Source: Prevotella sp. (GTDB taxonomy: Bacteria > Bacteroidota > Bacteroidia > Bacteroidales > Bacteroidaceae). From it: a DNA stretch of 41,264 nucleotides. The first letter of the stretch is position 1. The number at the start of each line of letters is the position of its first letter. Under the pieces are notes generated by a model. The model made no database searches. It was not told the DNA's origin and saw only the letters and a program-made list of their open reading frames with translations. The stretch is from the NCBI GenBank assembly GCA_017548275.1, contig JAFZAH010000050.1:1-41264 (forward strand), written 5' to 3'. A program made the translations under genes and the position numbers. Below, piece by piece: positions 31,333 to 40,123 of this stretch.

Positions 31333-32190
31333 ATGTCAAGAACAAATTTTGATATGCTGCTGGAGGCTGGTTGCCACTTCGGACACCTCCGCCGCAAATG
31401 GAATCCCGCCATGGCTCCCTACATCTTCATGGAGCGCAATGGTATTCACATCATCGATCTGCACAAGACTGTAGCCAAAATCGACGACGCTGCAGAAGCA
31501 CTCAAGCAAATCGCAAAGTCAGGTAAGAAAATCCTGTTCGTCGCTACTAAAAAACAGGCCAAGAACATTATTGCCGAGAAGGCAGCAAGTGTAAACATGC
31601 CTTACGTTATCGAGCGTTGGCCGGGCGGTATGCTCACCAACTTCGCCACTATCCGCAAGGCTGTGAAAAAAATGTCGAACATTGACAAATTGATGTCCGA
31701 CGGCACATTCTCCAACCTCTCAAAGCGTGAGTTGCTCCAGGTGACCCGCCAGCGTGCTAAATTGGAGAAGAACCTCGGTTCCATCGCTGACCTGACCCGT
31801 CTGCCCTCCGCACTCTTCGTGGTGGATGTGATGAAAGAGAATATCGCTGTGAAGGAAGCCAACCGTCTGGGTATCCCCGTGTTCGGTATCGTTGATACCA
31901 ACTCTGACCCCAACGACATCGACTTCGTGATTCCCGCCAACGACGACGCCAAGGACAGCATCGACGTGATTCTGACCGCTTGCTGCGAGGCTATCGCTGA
32001 GGGTCTGGAAGAGCGCAAGGCTGAGAAGGCCGACGAGAAAGCCGCTGCCGAGCAGAGCGAAGAGGCTCCCGACGCCCGCCCCAAACGTGCCGCACGCCGC
32101 GCACGCAAGGAAGAGGCTCCCGCCGCTCAGGCTCCTGTAGAAGAGGCATCCGCCGCTCAGGAAGAGACTGAGGCACCCGCCGCAGAGTAA
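31333..32190 (+). CDS. rpsB: 30S ribosomal protein S2
   Basis: A 285-residue S2 starting MSRTNFDMLLEAGCHFGHLR, with RKWNPAMAPYIFMERNGIHI, WPGGMLTNFATIRKAVKKM and the C-terminal VFGIVDTNSDPNDIDFVIPA. Residues after about 233 form an Ala/Glu-rich acidic and basic tail (KADEKAAAEQSEEAPDARP and on) that exceeds the usual length. tsf follows 38 nt later, the conserved S2/EF-Ts pair. Confidence 0.98.
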   Translation: MSRTNFDMLLEAGCHFGHLRRKWNPAMAPYIFMERNGIHIIDLHKTVAKIDDAAEALKQIAKSGKKILFVATKKQAKNIIAEKAASVNMPYVIERWPGGMLTNFATIRKAVKKMSNIDKLMSDGTFSNLSKRELLQVTRQRAKLEKNLGSIADLTRLPSALFVVDVMKENIAVKEANRLGIPVFGIVDTNSDPNDIDFVIPANDDAKDSIDVILTACCEAIAEGLEERKAEKADEKAAAEQSEEAPDARPKRAARRARKEEAPAAQAPVEEASAAQEETEAPAAE

Positions 32191-32228
32191 TTCAAACAAG
32201 TTTAACCCCATTAAAGAACAACAAAACA

Positions 32229-33221
32229 ATGGCTGTTACAATAGCAGATATTCAGAAACTGCGCAAAATGACAGGTGCCGGTTTGGCAGACTGCAAAAAG
32301 GCTCTCACTGAGGCTGAGGGCGACATCGAGAAGGCTATCGAACTGGTGCGTCAGCGTGGTCTGGCCATCGCCGCTAAACGTTCCGACCGCGAGACCTCTA
32401 ACGGTTGCGTGCTCGTGAAGGTGGTGGAAGGTTTCGGAGCAATGATTGCTTTGAAGTGCGAAACCGACTTCGTTGCCAACGGTGCTGACTTCATCGCTCT
32501 GACACAGGCTATCCTCGACGCTGCTGTCGAGAACAAGTGCAAGAGTCTGGACGAGGTGAAAGAACTCACACTCGCTTCTGGCGAGAAAGTGGCCGACGCT
32601 GTCGTGCAGCGCTCAGGTATCACCGGTGAGAAGATGGAACTCGACGGTTACAACTTCATCGAGGGTGAGAACATCTACTCTTACAACCACCAGAAGAAAA
32701 ACATCCTTTGCACCATGGTACAACTCAACAAGGCTGCTGAGGAGCAGGGTCACAACATGACACTGCAGGTGGCTAACACCAACCCCATGGGTCTCGACGT
32801 GGACAGCATCCCCGAGTCAGTGAAGGAAAGCGAACTCAAGGTCGCCATCGAGAAAACCAAAGAGGAGCAGGTGCAGAAGGCTGTTGAGGCCGCTTTGAAG
32901 AAGGCTGGTTTCAACCTCTACATCGCCGAGAACGAGGAGCACATCGCCGAGGGTATCGCCAAAGGCAATATCACCGAGGAGCAGGCTCAGGAAATCCGCG
33001 ACCTGAAGGTGCGCGTGGCTGAGGAGAAGGCTGCCAATCTGCCCGCACAGATGATCCAGAACATCGCTCAGGGTCGTCTGCAGAAGTTCTTCAAGGACAG
33101 TTGCCTGGTGAAGCAGGACTACATCTGGGACACCAAGATGACCGTCACCGACTATCTGAAGGCTGCCGACAAGGACCTGAAGGTGGTTGCTTTCAAGCGC
33201 TTCACTCTTCGCGCAGAGTAA
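32229..33221 (+). CDS. tsf: Translation elongation factor Ts
   Basis: Guanine nucleotide exchange factor for EF-Tu. A 330-residue protein with the N-terminal UBA-type domain IQKLRKMTGAGLADCKKALT, then KCETDFVANGADFIALTQAI of the core. The core is of the longer type seen in Bacteroidetes, ending with VKQDYIWDTKMTVTDYLKAA. Last gene of the ribosomal run, closed by the hairpin at 33246. Confidence 0.98.
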   Translation: MAVTIADIQKLRKMTGAGLADCKKALTEAEGDIEKAIELVRQRGLAIAAKRSDRETSNGCVLVKVVEGFGAMIALKCETDFVANGADFIALTQAILDAAVENKCKSLDEVKELTLASGEKVADAVVQRSGITGEKMELDGYNFIEGENIYSYNHQKKNILCTMVQLNKAAEEQGHNMTLQVANTNPMGLDVDSIPESVKESELKVAIEKTKEEQVQKAVEAALKKAGFNLYIAENEEHIAEGIAKGNITEEQAQEIRDLKVRVAEEKAANLPAQMIQNIAQGRLQKFFKDSCLVKQDYIWDTKMTVTDYLKAADKDLKVVAFKRFTLRAE

Positions 33222-33245
33222 TTGAGTATTTATCTTAATAAGTAT

Positions 33246-33282
33246 GTAGAGACGTCACTGTGTGGCGTCTCTACTGCGTTTT
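33246..33282 (+). terminator. Terminator after tsf
   Basis: GTAGAGACGTCAC (33246-33258) pairs with GTGGCGTCTCTAC (33262-33274) with one G-T pair, around a 3-nt loop, then TGCGTTTT. The GTAGAGACG palindrome resembles a dispersed repeat type known from several phyla, so it may double as a repeat. Confidence 0.7.
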
Positions 33283-33302
33283 AATTGTTAAAATATTGAC
33301 AA

Positions 33303-33920
33303 ATGAAGATTTTTGCGGTTGGAATGAACTATGCCTTGCACAATAAAGAACTGCATGGTACGTTAAATAAGACGGAAGAGCCCGTTATCTTCACCAAGGC
33401 CGACTCCGCGCTGCTGAAAAACCACAAGCCGTTTTTCCTGCCCGAGGAGATGGGGCGCGTCGATTACGAGACGGAAGTGGTGGTGCGCATCTGCCGGTTG
33501 GGAAAAGGCATTCCTGCAAGGTTCGCACATCGCTATTATGACGCGGTGACCGTGGGAATCGATTTCACGGCGCGCGACTTACAACGGCGGTTGCGCGAGC
33601 AGGGGTTGCCTTGGGAGTTGTGCAAGGGCTTTGACGGTTCGGCGGTCATCGGCGACTGGATAGACAAGGAGCAATGCGGGGATGTGCAAAATATCACGTT
33701 CCGGCTTGATGTCAACGGTCAGACTGTGCAAAAAGGATGCACGGCCGATATGCTTTACACGATAGATGAACAGATAGCCTATATCAGCCGGTTCTTCACG
33801 CTGAAAACGGGCGATCTGCTCTATACAGGCACTCCGGCAGGCGTGGGACCGGTCCGCATCAACGACCACCTGCAAGGCTTCCTGAAAGACGAAAAAGTCT
33901 TGGATTTCAGGGTGAAATAA
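33303..33920 (+). CDS. Fumarylacetoacetate hydrolase (FAH) family protein
   Basis: A 205-residue cytoplasmic enzyme of the FAH/acylpyruvase family. Metal-binding residues are suggested by VDYETEVVVRI (acidic pair) and the conserved GIDFTARDLQ; KGFDGSAVIGDW and LYTGTPAGVGPV are also family blocks. Related proteins (YcgM, FAHD1) cleave acylpyruvates or decarboxylate oxaloacetate; the substrate here cannot be chosen. Start 33303 follows the tsf terminator; no TAnnTTTG box is seen. porU begins about 97 nt downstream. Confidence 0.88.
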   Translation: MKIFAVGMNYALHNKELHGTLNKTEEPVIFTKADSALLKNHKPFFLPEEMGRVDYETEVVVRICRLGKGIPARFAHRYYDAVTVGIDFTARDLQRRLREQGLPWELCKGFDGSAVIGDWIDKEQCGDVQNITFRLDVNGQTVQKGCTADMLYTIDEQIAYISRFFTLKTGDLLYTGTPAGVGPVRINDHLQGFLKDEKVLDFRVK

Positions 33921-33923
33921 CAC

Positions 33924-34015
33924 CCACCCAAACCCTCCCGAAGGGAGGGCTCTATTGGCGAAGTAATGTCTTTAACTTCCTTAACTCCTTCAACTTCCTC
34001 TTTTCCCACTCCTTC
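33924..34015. repeat. GC-rich hairpin and 9-nt array upstream of porU
   Basis: CCCTCCCGAAGGGAGGG (about 33933-33949), a hairpin, is followed by a 9-nt periodic stretch CTTTAACTT, CCTTAACTC, CTTCAACTT, CCTCTTTTC, CCACTCCTT (about 33969-34013) that ends directly before the porU ATG. The array contains no G on the sense strand. Confidence 0.75.
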
Positions 34016-34017
34016 AA

Positions 34018-37000
34018 ATGCGAATGTCATACAAACGATATATACTGGTGATGATGGTGCTGGTGCTCAGTGTGATGAGCGCCGGCGCACAGCGGTTCTT
34101 TAATCTAACCGCCGGCGAGGTGAGCATCGACTCGGTGCTGCCCCGTTTCACCTATTCCGTGCCCTTGGGCGAGCACTATGCCGATTCGCTCTATTTCGTC
34201 TCCATCGACTATCCCGAATATGTGGAGATGAATCATAGCGATGTGGCGCGCTATCATGCTGTCACATCCGAGGAGTTGCCCTCATGGCCGGACATCAGCA
34301 CGCAATTGGTTGTTTCGCGCAAACAAGGGGCCTTGGAGGTCAGTTTCGTGCCCCTAGTGAAGCAATCAGGCAAATACCGTATCATGGCCAGTTTCATGCT
34401 CCGCGTCGATTCACGGGCAAAGAAACCATCGCTGCGCGCATCGTCGAGGGCGACAGAGGCCTCGGCGCGATATGCCTCCCATTCCGTGCTTGCTGAGGGG
34501 CGGTGGGCGAAAATCAGCGTCGCCTCGTCAGGCGTTTATCAGTTGACGTCAGAAATGGTGAAAAAAGCCGGCTTTTCTGACCTCAGCCGCGTGAAGATAT
34601 ACGGATATGGCGGTGCCTTGCAGAATGAGGCGCTCAACGGCGAGGAGTTGCAAAAACTCGACGACTTGAAGGAGATACCCACCTGCACGGTCAATGGCCG
34701 CAGGCTTTTCTATGGGCAGGGCTCCGTCACTTGGCAGTCGCCTGCGACCATGCGCCGCACACGCAATCCCTATTCCGACTACGGGTATTATTTCATCACC
34801 GAGTCAGAGGGAGAACCCCTCTCTGTGGATAGCGCCGAGTTTGTCAGTTCGTTCTATCCCGCGCCCGCCGACTACCACGTGCTTCACGAGGTGGATAATT
34901 ATGCGTTGTTCTATGGCGGCCGCAATTTGTTTGAGAACACCCCCATAGCCCTTGGCGCATCCAAAGAATACACTGTGGGAAGGGCCGGTCGCAGTTCTTC
35001 CGGGAAAATCGCCGTTTGCGTGGCGGGAGGAACAGCCAGCAGCGTACAGGTGGAGGTCAATGACTCTGTGGTAGGCACGCTCTCTTTCACACTCAAAGAC
35101 ACCGATGAAGGCAACCAGGCCATCGGCACGTTCGACATCCCCGACCTCAAAGACCAGAACGTGGTGCGGCTGACCACGAAAAGCGGAGGCCCCGTGCGTC
35201 TCGACTATATCGATGTCTATACCCCTGACACGCGCGACGCGCCCGTGCTCTCCTCGGCCAAACCCGCAGCCGAATATGTGTATAACATCACCAATCAGGA
35301 TCTCCATGCCGACGGACCCGCCGACATGGTCATCATCATACCCACGTCGCAGCAGTTGCGGACACAGGCGCAGCGGTTGGCCGATTTCCACGTGAGCCAC
35401 GACAGCCTGCGTGTGCGCATCGTGCCGGCCGATGAGTTGTTCAACGAGTTTGGCAGCGGCACCCCCGACGCCAATGCTTACCGGCGCTATCTGAAGATGC
35501 TCTACGACCGTGCGGAGACCGAGGCCGACATGCCGCGTTACCTGATGCTCTTCGGCGACTGTCTTTGGGATAACCGCCTGCTCACCCCCGAGTGCCGCAA
35601 TTTCTCTGCCGATGATTTCCTGTTGTGTTTCGAGAGCGAGAACTCCTTCAGCCATGTAGACTGTTATGTCGACGACGGTTTCTTCTGTCTGCTCGACGAC
35701 GGCGAAGGAACCAGTCCGCAATACCGTGATAAACTCGATGTGGCGGTGGGACGCTTCCCCGTCAGATATGAGGTCGAGGCGAAGGTGATGGTGGATAAGA
35801 CCATCGCCTATGCGGAAAATGACAACGCGGGTGCATGGCAGAATGTCGTCATGTTCCTTGGCGACGACGGCGACAACAACACCCACATGATAGACGTCAA
35901 TGCCGTGGCGGACAATATCGAGTCAACCTATCCGGGATACCATGTCAAGCGTGTGATGTGGGATGCCTATAAGATGAGCACCTCGTCGGTGGGCAATTCC
36001 TATCCCGAGGTGACGAAAGCCATCAAGCAACAGCAGGCCGACGGCGCGCTTATCATCGACTATGGAGGTCACGGGTCGGAAATCAGCATCTCGCATGAGC
36101 GTGTGCTGAAACTCTCCGATTTCCAGCAGTTCAACAACAAGAACCTGCCGTTGTGGGTCACTGCGTCATGCGACATCATGCCTTTCGACGGTCCCGTCAC
36201 CAATATCGGCGAGGAGTGCGTGCTCAACAGCAAAGGCGGCGCCATGGCCTTCTTCGGGACGACCAGAAAGGTGTGGACCAACTACAACAAAGTCATCAAC
36301 CGGGCCTTTATCAGCAATGTGTTGAGCGTCAAAGACGGCCAACCCCTCTCCATCGGCGAGGCGGCGCGTATCACCAAGAATTATTTGATTACATCGGGTG
36401 AGGACACGTCGAACAACAAACTGCAATACTCGTTGTTGGGCGATCCCGCGCTGACCCTCCATCTGCCCACGCAGAAGGTGGTTATCGACAGCATCAACGG
36501 CAGGAAGGTGGAAGACGGCTATATGCCTGTGCTGGGCGCCGGTTCTGTAGTGAGGGTGGCAGGACACGTGGAGAGCGCTGCCGGACAAACCGACGAGGAC
36601 TTCAACGGACTGGTCAGCGCCACTGTTCGCGACACGCGCGAACTCATCGTCTGTAAGGTCAACAACAAGAACGAAACCTCCACGCCGTTCACGTTCTATG
36701 ACCGCCAGAAAATACTCTTCAACGGCAGCGACAGCATCCGTGCCGGGATATTCACCTTCACCTTTGCCGTGCCTATGGACATCAACTATGCCGAGGGTAC
36801 GGGATTGATGAACTTCCATGCCGTCAACGTGAAGCATGACAAAACAGCGCATGGCGCGTACGACCGGTTCTATGTCTATGGCAGCGCGGAAATTGTCAGC
36901 GACGGCATCGGCCCGTCGATATACTGCTATCTCAACTCACCCTCGTTTACCGACGGAGGCGATGTCAACACCACGCCCTATTTCGTGGCCAAGGTGAATG

Positions 37001-37566
37001 ACAAAGACGGCATCAATGCCTCAGGAGCGGGCATCGGCCATGACATGGAACTCATCATCGACGGTCAGATGTCGCGCACATACAACCTCAATGACCATTT
37101 CACCTTCGATTTCGGCAATTACACATCGGGCAGCACCTTCTACAACATCCCCGAACTGGAGCCGGGACGCCATCAACTGCTTTTCCGCGTGTGGGATATC
37201 CTTAACAACTCCTCTACTGCCCAGTTGTCATTCAATGTTGTGAAAGGGCTGCAACCCACGCTCTTCGGCATCAGTTGCACGGAGAATCCCGCGCGTACCA
37301 CAACCACGTTCATCGTCAACCACGACCGCACGGGCAGCGCCATGGATGTAGAAATCGAGATTTTCGACATGAGCGGCCGCCTCTTGTGGCAGCATGCTGA
37401 GTCGGGCGTGTCCACGGGCAACACCTATACCGTTGACTGGGATTTGACCGTTGACGGCGGGCGCAGACTGCAGACCGGTGTCTATCTCTACCGTGTGTTG
37501 GTCAGCACCGACGGCAGCACACAAGCCTCAAAAGCCAAGAAACTCATCATCGTAGGCAATAATTAG
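34018..37566 (+). CDS. porU: Type IX secretion system sortase PorU
   Basis: An 1182-residue surface cysteine protease (peptidase C25, gingipain-like) that cuts the C-terminal signal from T9SS cargo and links cargo to anionic lipopolysaccharide. A signal peptide ends near 24 (SAGAQ). A long N-terminal beta region precedes the catalytic domain (about 430-820), which opens at ADMVIIIPTSQQLRTQAQRL. The catalytic His is in DYGGHGSEIS and the catalytic Cys in VTASCDIMPFD. The last about 100 residues form a CTD-like Ig domain (VEIEIFDMSGRLL, GVYLYRVLV), which PorU itself keeps. porV follows after 44 nt; the pair is the standard attachment complex partners. Confidence 0.95.
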   Translation: MRMSYKRYILVMMVLVLSVMSAGAQRFFNLTAGEVSIDSVLPRFTYSVPLGEHYADSLYFVSIDYPEYVEMNHSDVARYHAVTSEELPSWPDISTQLVVSRKQGALEVSFVPLVKQSGKYRIMASFMLRVDSRAKKPSLRASSRATEASARYASHSVLAEGRWAKISVASSGVYQLTSEMVKKAGFSDLSRVKIYGYGGALQNEALNGEELQKLDDLKEIPTCTVNGRRLFYGQGSVTWQSPATMRRTRNPYSDYGYYFITESEGEPLSVDSAEFVSSFYPAPADYHVLHEVDNYALFYGGRNLFENTPIALGASKEYTVGRAGRSSSGKIAVCVAGGTASSVQVEVNDSVVGTLSFTLKDTDEGNQAIGTFDIPDLKDQNVVRLTTKSGGPVRLDYIDVYTPDTRDAPVLSSAKPAAEYVYNITNQDLHADGPADMVIIIPTSQQLRTQAQRLADFHVSHDSLRVRIVPADELFNEFGSGTPDANAYRRYLKMLYDRAETEADMPRYLMLFGDCLWDNRLLTPECRNFSADDFLLCFESENSFSHVDCYVDDGFFCLLDDGEGTSPQYRDKLDVAVGRFPVRYEVEAKVMVDKTIAYAENDNAGAWQNVVMFLGDDGDNNTHMIDVNAVADNIESTYPGYHVKRVMWDAYKMSTSSVGNSYPEVTKAIKQQQADGALIIDYGGHGSEISISHERVLKLSDFQQFNNKNLPLWVTASCDIMPFDGPVTNIGEECVLNSKGGAMAFFGTTRKVWTNYNKVINRAFISNVLSVKDGQPLSIGEAARITKNYLITSGEDTSNNKLQYSLLGDPALTLHLPTQKVVIDSINGRKVEDGYMPVLGAGSVVRVAGHVESAAGQTDEDFNGLVSATVRDTRELIVCKVNNKNETSTPFTFYDRQKILFNGSDSIRAGIFTFTFAVPMDINYAEGTGLMNFHAVNVKHDKTAHGAYDRFYVYGSAEIVSDGIGPSIYCYLNSPSFTDGGDVNTTPYFVAKVNDKDGINASGAGIGHDMELIIDGQMSRTYNLNDHFTFDFGNYTSGSTFYNIPELEPGRHQLLFRVWDILNNSSTAQLSFNVVKGLQPTLFGISCTENPARTTTTFIVNHDRTGSAMDVEIEIFDMSGRLLWQHAESGVSTGNTYTVDWDLTVDGGRRLQTGVYLYRVLVSTDGSTQASKAKKLIIVGNN

Positions 37567-37610
37567 CCACTTCCTTTCGTTATTATCAGCAGACACTTTA
37601 TTTTTCTGAC

Positions 37611-38789
37611 ATGAAGAAGATATTGAGAATATACACTTTGACGGCACTCCTCTGCCTGACGACGGCTGTCGCGGCGCAGAACAAGGAGGATATGTTCAAC
37701 CCCGTCAATACATCGGTCACCTCGCAGACCATCGCTCCTGACGCACGCTCGGCAGGTATGGGCGATGTGGGTGCCGCCACCGACCCCGATGTCGTGTCGC
37801 AGTACTGGAACCCCGCCAAATACCCCTTCACCATCTCAAGGGCAGGCGTGGCGCTCAACTACACCCCGTGGCTCCGTCAGTTGGTCAACGACATGGACCT
37901 GGCTTATCTGGCCGGTTATTACCGCATCGGCGACTACAGTGCCGTGTCGGGCTCATTGCGTTATTTCTCTTTGGGCGAGGTCTATACCAGCAGTTCGATG
38001 GATGGCGCCAATGACATGACCATCAACCCCTACGAGATGTCGCTCGATGTGGCTTATTCGTTGATGCTCAGCGAGAAATTCTCGCTCGGTGCTGCCGTGC
38101 GATGGATTTATTCCGACCTGACCTACGATTACACTGAAGACACCGCCCCGGGTTCGGCCTTCGCTGCCGACATTGCCTGCTACTATCAGGACTACCTCAA
38201 CATTGGGTCGCGCGAGTGCCAGTTGGGTCTGGGTATGAACATCAGCAACATCGGTAGTAAAATCTCCTTCGGTGGTGACGACAACAGCGAGTTCATCCCC
38301 ACCAACCTGCGTCTCGGTGCGTCGCTCATGGTGCCTGTTGACGAGTACAACCGTTTCACCATCGCAGCCGACGCCAACAAACTGCTTGTGCCCACCTATC
38401 CCAAGCAGAAAGACGGCGAGACCACCGAGGATTATCAGGAGCGTGTGCAAAAGGATTACTACGATGTGTCGAGCATCAGCGGTATCTTCAAGAGTTTCGG
38501 CGACGCGCCCAACGGCACGAAAGAGGAACTGCAAGAGATACAGTGGAGCGTGGGTGCTGAATACGTCTATCACGACCAGTTCTCCATCCGTGCGGGTTAT
38601 CACCACGAGAGCGAGAACAAGGGTAACCGTAAGTATTTCACCGTGGGTGCGGGATTCAAGATGAGTGTTTTCTCGCTCGACGCGGGTTATGTCATCGCCA
38701 CGGCGAAGAGCAACCCCCTCGACCAGACCCTCCGCTTCACCCTCTCCTTCGATATGGACGGCATCAAAGACCTCTTTAAGAGGAGATAA
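37611..38789 (+). CDS. porV: Type IX secretion system outer-membrane shuttle PorV
   Basis: A 392-residue outer-membrane beta-barrel of the FadL-like PorV (LptO) family, which carries T9SS cargo from the translocon to PorU. Signal peptide MKKILRIYTLTALLCLTTAV, cleaved before AQNK. Family blocks are IAPDARSAGMGDVGAATDPD and QYWNPAKYPF near the N-terminus; the C-terminus LDQTLRFTLSFDMDGIKDLF is barrel-like. It lies right after porU. The stop codon is followed within 3 nt by a repeat element. Confidence 0.95.
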   Translation: MKKILRIYTLTALLCLTTAVAAQNKEDMFNPVNTSVTSQTIAPDARSAGMGDVGAATDPDVVSQYWNPAKYPFTISRAGVALNYTPWLRQLVNDMDLAYLAGYYRIGDYSAVSGSLRYFSLGEVYTSSSMDGANDMTINPYEMSLDVAYSLMLSEKFSLGAAVRWIYSDLTYDYTEDTAPGSAFAADIACYYQDYLNIGSRECQLGLGMNISNIGSKISFGGDDNSEFIPTNLRLGASLMVPVDEYNRFTIAADANKLLVPTYPKQKDGETTEDYQERVQKDYYDVSSISGIFKSFGDAPNGTKEELQEIQWSVGAEYVYHDQFSIRAGYHHESENKGNRKYFTVGAGFKMSVFSLDAGYVIATAKSNPLDQTLRFTLSFDMDGIKDLFKRR

Positions 38790-38792
38790 GAA

Positions 38793-38958
38793 GCCTCACC
38801 CCCGGCCCCTCTCCAAAGGGCGAGGGGAGTAGATAGTCCTCTAATGGAGTGGTATTGTCTTCACTCCTTCACTCCTCCACTCCTGAATAGTAGATAGTCC
38901 TCTAATGGAGTGGTATTGTCTTCACTCCTCCACTCCTTCACTCCTTCACCCCTAAACT
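38793..38958. repeat. GC-rich element, 41-nt direct repeat and 8-nt arrays before ispF
   Basis: Starts AGCCTCACCCCC (38792 on), then CCCCTCTCCAAAGGGCGAGG. A 41-nt perfect direct repeat follows (38828-38868 and 38889-38929, with TAGATAGTCCTCTAATGGAG). Each copy ends in units of TTCACTCC type with an 8-nt period (38861-38884 and 38921-38952). The array ends about 12 nt before the ispF ATG and has no G on the sense strand near it. Confidence 0.88.
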
Positions 38959-38966
38959 TCTAAACA

Positions 38967-39443
38967 ATGTTTCGTATCGGAATGGGCTATGATGTCCACC
39001 AGTTGGTAGAAGGCCGCGACCTGTGGTTGGGCGGCATCAAGATACCTCACACGCTGGGCTTGCTGGGTCACAGCGATGCCGACGTGCTTATACACGCCAT
39101 CTGCGACGCCATACTCGGGGCTGCCAACATGCGCGACATCGGTTATCATTTCCCCGACACCTCCGATGCCACGCTCGACATGGACAGTAAAATTATTCTC
39201 CGCGACACCATTGCCCTGATAGCCCAAAAAGGTTATCACGTGGTCAATATCGACGCCACCGTCTGTGCCGAGCGACCCAAACTCAATCCCCATATTCCCG
39301 CCATGTGTGAGTGCATGGCAAGCGTCATCGGCATTGACCCCGACTGCGTCAGTGTCAAAGCCACCACCACCGAAAAACTCGGCTTCACCGGCCGTCAAGA
39401 GGGCATCAGCGCCTACGCCGTCGCATTGATAGAAAAGGTTTAG
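38967..39443 (+). CDS. ispF: 2-C-methyl-D-erythritol 2,4-cyclodiphosphate synthase
   Basis: Fifth step of the MEP isoprenoid pathway. A 158-residue protein with the zinc motif GYDVHQL (Asp9, His11), GGIKIPHTLGLLGHSDADVL, IGYHFPDTSD and the C-terminal KATTTEKLGFTGRQEGI. Full length for the family. It follows porV, separated by a repeat-filled gap; no separate promoter box was found, so it may be read with porU-porV. Its pathway partner dxr lies at 17476. Confidence 0.97.
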   Translation: MFRIGMGYDVHQLVEGRDLWLGGIKIPHTLGLLGHSDADVLIHAICDAILGAANMRDIGYHFPDTSDATLDMDSKIILRDTIALIAQKGYHVVNIDATVCAERPKLNPHIPAMCECMASVIGIDPDCVSVKATTTEKLGFTGRQEGISAYAVALIEKV

Positions 39444-39527
39444 TGTTTTTGTGTCCTTTTTTCCTCTCATTACTGCTCAATTTTTTAACGAATCAGAAAA
39501 AGTTGCCTACGGCGACAGAATAGGGAG

Positions 39528-39623
39528 TGCCCTGCGGGCAGAAATCTGTCAAATTTATCCAAATCAGACAAATAACGATGGAAAAATTTGTGAAGATTTG
39601 AAAGATTTCTGCCACGTAGTGGC
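39528..39623. repeat. Nested inverted repeat in non-coding DNA
   Basis: An 18-bp inverted repeat with one mismatch (GGCAGAAATCTGTCAAAT, 39537-39554, with 39596-39613). Each arm carries its own small hairpin on the outside: TGCCC/GGGCA (39528-39532 with 39536-39540) and GCCAC/GTGGC (39611-39615 with 39619-39623). The shape is that of a small palindromic repeat. The frame 39451-39714 merely reads through it. Confidence 0.65.
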
Positions 39624-39729
39624 ACTAACCGTTACTTTCCCTGTGCCCGTCCGCACAAGCGATAGCGAGTTCATAAACAACGGATTGATTAGACGGATTG
39701 CGACAGGGAACTGAAAAAACATGAATTAC

Positions 39730-39791
39730 CACGAATTGTTCATGAATTTATATTGATGATAATTCGTGTGCATTTGCGGTCATTCGTGTGA
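39730..39791. repeat. CACGAATT inverted repeat
   Basis: CACGAATT (39730-39737) is inverted at AATTCGTG (39761-39768), and ATTCGTGTG recurs at about 39782. The same words make the terminator at 445-517. The rest of 39444-39928 shows nothing I can name. Confidence 0.5.
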
Positions 39792-39928
39792 AAAGAAAAA
39801 GAAAATTGGCAAACATGATTGTGTCAATAGAGATTTCCAGCGCCGCCTAACATTTTGAATATCAACATATTTTGTTTTTCGTTTGTGTCAAAATCCGGGA
39901 AGGTATTGCAAATGTGTGATTCTTGGTT

Positions 39929-39936
39929 TATCTTTG
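39929..39936 (+). promoter_or_regulatory. Orphan promoter -7 box
   Basis: TATCTTTG is a full match and ATTG (39905-39908) stands 20 nt upstream. No open frame begins within 200 nt downstream. A hairpin-forming GCGC pair occurs around 40045-40073. It may drive a small RNA or a long leader for the gene at 40201. Confidence 0.45.
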
Positions 39937-40115
39937 CAGAGAAACAACACGAAAAGGCTGTTGTAATGACCTTGATAGAGTCTAACCGATAAAAAGTCGA
40001 GGTTGTCGGCAAATGAAATCGACACCACGATGACGTGGATTGAGCGCATTTTTAGACGAAAAGCGCACATTTGTCAAGTTATTTATCAAATACGTCGATT
40101 TTAACAAAAATTAAC

Positions 40116-40123
40116 GGGGGGGG
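40116..40123 (+). repeat. G8 homopolymer upstream of a surface-protein promoter
   Basis: Eight consecutive G, the longest G run noticed in the window, end 22 nt before the -7 box at 40146, which is where the distal TTTG element should lie. Confidence 0.8.

Noticed and set aside
34804-35886. 360-codon minus-strand frame
   Set aside because: Antisense to porU; the porU frame carries the catalytic motifs.
39451-39714. 87-codon frame after ispF
   Set aside because: It reads through a palindromic repeat, has no promoter and no recognisable protein features.
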